NCBI GenBank assembly: GCA_963826505.1
Contig: CAWGXG010000009.1
Span: 232,918-296,917, forward strand
Direction: 5' to 3'
Length of the DNA stretch: 64,000 bases
Source of the DNA: CAWGXG01 sp963826505
GTDB taxonomy: Bacteria > Chloroflexota > Anaerolineae > Aggregatilineales > Aggregatilineaceae
Both the position numbers and the translations under genes were made by a program. Below, piece after piece: positions 60,948-64,000 of the stretch. The notes beneath the pieces were generated by a model. The model was not told the DNA's origin. It worked only from the letters and a program-made list of their open reading frames with translations, and searched no databases. The number at the start of each line of letters is the position of its first letter. Position 1 is the first letter of the stretch.

Positions 60948-61670
60948 TTACAGCGTGGCGAGTTCCTTCGAGGGCTGCCAGACTTCCCATACCTTGCCGA
61001 CCAGCTCGGGACCAGGCTTGAGCGTCGTCTTGCCCGGTTCCCACCCGGCGGGCGTAGCCTCACCGGTCGCGCGCACATGCTGGAACGCCTTCACCTGGCG
61101 AATCAGCTCTTTGATATTGCGCCCAACCGGCGGCGTCATAACTTCCATCGCCTGGATCACGCCGTCGGGATCGATCAGGAAGCGGCCCCGGATATCGACA
61201 CCGCCCTCTTCGTCGTACACACCGTACACCTGCCCAATGCGCCCGCCCGCGTCGGACAGCATCGGCCAGGGGACGCCACCTTCGACCATCTTCGAAAGTT
61301 CTTCTGCTTGCCAGATCTTGTGGGTGAAATGACTGTCCGTGCTGAGGGAAACCACCTGCACATCGAGCGATTGCAGGATGTCGTAGTGGGCGGCAACTGC
61401 CGCCAATTCGGTCGGTCAAACGAAGGTGAAATCACCCGGATAGAAGCAGACCAGGACCCAATGCCCCTTAAACTCGGACAACTGAACGCGCTTGAAGCTG
61501 CCGTTCTGATAGCCCATCGCTTCAAAATCAGGGGCTGGTTTGCCCACGCGTGCCAACATAGACGGTACCTCCTCAGGGGGTGTCGTGTGATCTGAACCAG
61601 GACTTGCGGCGAGCGCGGCCACGATCGGCCCGCGCGCCTTTGACGTACAGGATACTTCTTCTCCGGCCAT
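60948..61670 (-). CDS. Peroxiredoxin with in-frame UGA (selenocysteine) at the peroxidatic position
   Basis: AhpC/Prx-family peroxidase reducing H2O2 and alkyl hydroperoxides. The family reads VGKPAPDFEAMGYQNGSFK, FKGHWVLVCFYPGDFTFV-X-PTELAAVAAHYD, SLSTDSHFTHKIW, PVGRNIKELIRQVKAFQ. X, always the peroxidatic Cys, is encoded by TGA at 61418-61416. Continuing through gives one intact protein of 240 residues (or 203 from ATG 61559, with GAGGAGGT upstream; ATG 61670 has AAAGGAG). A GGCGGC-AGTT-GCCGCC hairpin begins 11 bases past the TGA, where bacterial SECIS elements lie. In the C-terminal GEATPAGWEPG the resolving Cys of 2-Cys enzymes is Thr. Alternative: a nonsense mutation or sequence error; Sec machinery is not in the window. 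Confidence 0.85.
61389..61418 (-). promoter_or_regulatory. Putative SECIS element with its UGA codon
   Basis: UGA at 61418-61416, 11 bases, then a perfect 6-pair stem GGCGGC/GCCGCC (61404-61399, 61394-61389) with loop AGUU. The loop G lies 19 bases after the UGA, within the range of known bacterial SECIS hairpins recognised by SelB. Confidence 0.6.
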
Positions 61671-61702
61671 AACTGCTCCTTTCGAACCCGGTCGGCGAAT
61701 TA

Positions 61703-61731
61703 CAATTACGGTATGGGTACTTTCAGTGTAA
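61703..61731 (-). promoter_or_regulatory. Putative promoter of the peroxiredoxin gene
   Basis: Minus strand TTACAC (61731-61726), 17-base spacer, TAATTG (61708-61703), about 33 bases before the long-form start. Confidence 0.4.
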
Positions 61732-61790
61732 CGCAGCCGTACAGCCTGCGGACAGTGTGAGTGGTCACGCCCTGGGTGACGGATGTCACG

Positions 61791-62501
61791 TTACGGCCGT
61801 GCGCTCAGCGGATAACGGCCCAGAACCCGCACGCGGTCGTGAGACATATACCAGTCGTTGAAAGTCAGTTCGAGGGATTCTACCTGGAACGCCCCCAGAT
61901 CGCGCCCATGCTGAGCGGTCAGAAAAGCCGCCAGCCGAGGCAGATCGGGCGGGATCGTGCGGTAACGTAGGATGGTGCTGTGCGTGGTCACACTCTGATA
62001 GCGGCGCTCCATACCGTCCGACAGCCCGGCCTGAACCAACCGCGCGCGCAGTCGGTCACGCAGCGCGTTGATCCCGTCGTCGACGGTCTGCCCGCACACG
62101 AAGACGCTGTCAGCACTGGCTCCCACGCTCGTGAAATGCACGCTCAACGGGCTTGTGTGCGCGCACAGATCGGTCAGCAAAGCGTGGTAAGCCTCCAGCG
62201 GAATTGACGCCAACTGCACAGCCTCAGACGCGCTGATCAGTGACAGCACCGTGACGTGTAATTCGTCGGGGCGGTAGATGTGCTGGCCCGGTGCGATAGC
62301 GTCCAACTGGGCGATCAGCGTGGCGATACGGGCGCGCATCAGGCGCGCGGGGCGCAGCACCAGCGTAAGTCCGCGCCGTTGGTCGGCTGCGCGATCGTCC
62401 AGATGGGGATCGGTCTGCACGGTCCCAGCGGCGAACGCGGCTTGCGCATCCTCCCATAATCGCGCGTAGACGGCCTCGGCGGCAGCCTGATCGCCGGTCA
62501 T
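61791..62501 (-). CDS. 2H phosphoesterase (2'-5' RNA ligase-like)
   Basis: 236 residues with the two His-x-Thr/Ser motifs of the 2H superfamily: ELHVTVLSLI at about 99 and HSTILRYR at about 190, separated by roughly 90 residues as expected. Members open cyclic phosphates or join RNA ends. The ATG at 62501 overlaps the TGA of a 27-codon ORF (ATGA). No neighbour gives a clue to the substrate. Confidence 0.75.
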   Translation of the reverse strand: MTGDQAAAEAVYARLWEDAQAAFAAGTVQTDPHLDDRAADQRRGLTLVLRPARLMRARIATLIAQLDAIAPGQHIYRPDELHVTVLSLISASEAVQLASIPLEAYHALLTDLCAHTSPLSVHFTSVGASADSVFVCGQTVDDGINALRDRLRARLVQAGLSDGMERRYQSVTTHSTILRYRTIPPDLPRLAAFLTAQHGRDLGAFQVESLELTFNDWYMSHDRVRVLGRYPLSARP

Positions 62502-62581
62502 GAGCGGTCGCCTGCCAGCGGCTCCCGGAGTAACGCGAGCATCTCGTCGTTGTGTTCGCGGAAAAATTCAAGCAGATTCAT
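62498..62581 (-). CDS. 27-codon ORF linking the TA relic to the 2H gene
   Basis: MNLLEFFREHNDEMLALLRE... reads as one amphipathic helix and ends in GDRS. It overlaps the stop of the HEPN remnant upstream (ATGA) and the start of the 2H gene downstream (ATGA). It may be a truncated remainder of a larger gene or only a coupling ORF. Unrecognised. Confidence 0.35.
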   Translation of the reverse strand: MNLLEFFREHNDEMLALLREPLAGDRS

Positions 62582-62691
62582 TGGCGGCGGTCATCTTCCA
62601 GAGTTGATTGTGGGCTATGCCCCAAGAAAGCGATCGCTTCTTGGGCTGCGTCCAGCATGTGCTGGATGCGAATACGATCATCCGTGTTCAT
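62578..62691 (-). pseudogene. Truncated HEPN (HepT/DUF86) toxin remnant
   Basis: 37 codons starting DDRIRIQHMLDAAQEAIAFLG, then SPQSTLEDDR and an early stop. That is the N-terminal helix of DUF86/HepT ribonuclease toxins; the RxxxxH catalytic part (normally about 60 residues on) is missing. Overlaps the end of the MNT remnant. Confidence 0.65.
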
Positions 62692-62844
62692 ATTGCTCCG
62701 CGGCATGCTCAATCACATCCTGCCGAAAGTAACGGCTGTGAAATCGTCGCGTAGAACGGAGCCAAACAAGGACAGGCGGCGGATGTGGTATTTTTGGCAA
62801 AACGCTGCCGTTTGAGCGGGGGAAAGTTCAACCTTGGGTTTCAT
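62678..62844 (-). pseudogene. MNT-type nucleotidyltransferase antitoxin with internal deletion
   Basis: Starts KPKVELSPAQTAAFCQKYHI and RRLSLFGSVLRDDF, the N-terminus of MntA with its GS motif, then loses the DxD active-site region. The frame changes and the C-terminus SRYFRQDVIEHAAEQYEHG is found in another frame. About 45 codons are missing. With the HEPN remnant it is a dead HepT-MntA toxin-antitoxin pair. Confidence 0.65.
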
Positions 62845-62859
62845 GAGACAATTCCACGT

Positions 62860-63963
62860 CTATTCCTCATCACCGCGAATAGCATCCAGCAGTCCGGCAC
62901 ACCCGTTGAGGTTCATCCAATGCGCCAGTTCGCCGATGCTGTCTTGTCGTCGCATGGCGTTATACACGTCGCGCGGGATGTTGCGAAAGAACGCCGCCGA
63001 AATAACGGGAGTCCCGATGTATGGTTCGCCGTAGGCCACCAGGGTCAGCGTGCCGCCCGCGTAAAAGCCCAGTTTCGAGCCATATTCCGCGTACATGCTG
63101 TCCACGTAAGCGTTATCATGCCATTGCAGGGCCGAGCGCGCCATCCATTTGGTGACATCCGACAACGGCCCGCCGTCGCCGTAGATCGCGGTCAGCACGT
63201 TGAGAAAATCCTGCGCCGTCCCTTTGACCGTGTACCGCTGCAAGACTCGCGCCTGGGCTTCCCAATCCACTGCCGGACCGTGCGCCACCCGGTAAGCGAT
63301 CTCAGCCTCGCGCCACGCCGGGTCGGAAATATAGCTGTCAAACTGCGCCTGCGCCTTCTCCACCGACAGCGCTGTTACGCTGGCCTGGGTGGTACGCCCG
63401 GTCTCGTGGTTATCCATCAGCATCGCGATCACGCCTAACGGCTCCGGCGTGTCGGTGCCTGTCAGCTTGAGCGCGCTGTACAGCGCGTCCCAATCCACCT
63501 CACCCAGGCGATGCAGCACGTAATCCGAGGCCGCGTTGGAACTGTACTGAATCATGCCCAACCGGGCCACATCCCACAGACTGATGCTCTGCGTTCCAAC
63601 CGGATACTCACTCATGAACTCTTCGTGGGCGCCGCTGTTGGTCTGTGGAATATCGTAATGAGTGAGTGTCAGCACAGGCACCTGCTCATTGAGCGGGATG
63701 ATCCCCGCGTCGACCTGCTGAGCGTAGGCGATGAAGATCAGCAGCTTGGACACTGACGCCAGTGGGAACGCCTGATCGGCGTGATATTCGACCGCCTCCG
63801 CCGGACGACCCAGCGGCATACAGGCGGCGCTGAAGTCAGTCGGTTGGGCGTGGACCTGATCCCACAGCGCCTCAAGCGCCTGGGTCGACGTGAACGGCTC
63901 CTGCGCGGCTGCCGGGGAAAGGCCCACGCCGAGCAGGATCAGGATGATAACAAAGCGCCTCAT
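62860..63963 (-). CDS. Secreted class-A beta-lactamase-like serine hydrolase
   Basis: 367 residues. Signal peptide MRRFVIILILLGVGLSPAAAQ, cleaved after AAA. Active-site SxxK is ASVSKLLIFIAY at about residue 68 and SxN is YSSNAASDYVL at about 140; the KTG box seems replaced by SKLGFYAGG at about 315. The middle has LMDNHETGRT, so the fold is that of a penicillin-binding/beta-lactamase-like hydrolase rather than a typical resistance enzyme. ATG 63963 with GGAGACGG upstream; the frame extends to 63993. Gene begins close to the window end. Confidence 0.8.
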   Translation of the reverse strand: MRRFVIILILLGVGLSPAAAQEPFTSTQALEALWDQVHAQPTDFSAACMPLGRPAEAVEYHADQAFPLASVSKLLIFIAYAQQVDAGIIPLNEQVPVLTLTHYDIPQTNSGAHEEFMSEYPVGTQSISLWDVARLGMIQYSSNAASDYVLHRLGEVDWDALYSALKLTGTDTPEPLGVIAMLMDNHETGRTTQASVTALSVEKAQAQFDSYISDPAWREAEIAYRVAHGPAVDWEAQARVLQRYTVKGTAQDFLNVLTAIYGDGGPLSDVTKWMARSALQWHDNAYVDSMYAEYGSKLGFYAGGTLTLVAYGEPYIGTPVISAAFFRNIPRDVYNAMRRQDSIGELAHWMNLNGCAGLLDAIRGDEE

Positions 63964-64000
63964 AACCCGTCTCCTGAGGACCAGCGGCGGCAATGCCCCG

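Noticed and set aside
61416..61418. Reading the UGA as an ordinary nonsense mutation
   Set aside because: It cannot be excluded without reads, but its exact place at the peroxidatic Cys, the intact downstream frame, and the hairpin favour selenocysteine.

Overview
The window is bacterial chromosome, GC-rich (roughly 60-65 percent by eye), densely packed with housekeeping and metabolic genes on both strands. The gene set (a fused GlyQS, a short primary sigma factor, a one-chain 2Fe-2S/molybdopterin oxidase, Flp-type pilin, P1B-4 ATPase, TrmB regulator, many TolB-like and GNAT proteins) and the protein style suggest a Chloroflexota (Anaerolineae-like) genome. That is inference from gene style, not from a marker search. 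There is no prophage, IS element or CRISPR array; the only relics are a decayed HEPN/MNT toxin-antitoxin pair and a 5' fragment of an oxidase gene.

Layout. 1-6.3 kb: frameshifted M24 peptidase, DinB-like protein, small membrane proteins, rpoD, frameshifted M20 dipeptidase, Flp-like pilin. 6.3-9.3 kb (minus): kamA-like lysine 2,3-aminomutase translationally coupled to a D-Ala-D-Ala-ligase-like ATP-grasp enzyme. 9.6-14.8 kb: small proteins, then a two-gene molybdenum hydroxylase (FAD subunit plus fused 2Fe-2S/Mo subunit). 16.3-27.2 kb is an aspartate-family amino-acid region: lysC with a Thr/Met-rich leader peptide and terminator, thrC, thrB, asd, and a SAM-I riboswitch in front of metY-metX. 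A threonine dehydratase lies at 46.5 kb.

27.2-39.4 kb (minus): acetyltransferase, glycosyltransferase, an ABC-F protein behind a short leader peptide and hairpin, two tandem paralogous anchored proteins, glyQS, and a TrmB regulator plus P1B-4 metal ATPase behind a palindromic operator. 39.6-45.2 kb: OsmC, then frr-uppS-cdsA, SRP RNA, a G5/DUF348 protein and ksgA. 45.2-55 kb: GAF protein, threonine dehydratase, a phospholipase-D-like locus with two paralogous membrane proteins, galM, a TrpF-like protein and a PfkB kinase. 55-64 kb (minus): TolB-like lipoprotein, methyltransferase, unknowns, heme-binding protein, CPA2-type antiporter, a peroxiredoxin with in-frame UGA at its peroxidatic cysteine (probable selenoprotein), 2H phosphoesterase, TA relic and a serine hydrolase.

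The strongest discoveries are (1) a candidate selenocysteine peroxiredoxin with a hairpin just downstream of the UGA; (2) a leader peptide with 11 Thr/Met codons out of 14 ahead of a terminator and aspartokinase, a textbook attenuator with an unusual Thr plus Met specificity; (3) a leader-peptide/hairpin arrangement ahead of an ABC-F gene. Five genes are broken by apparent single-base frameshifts, which raises the possibility of assembly indels.
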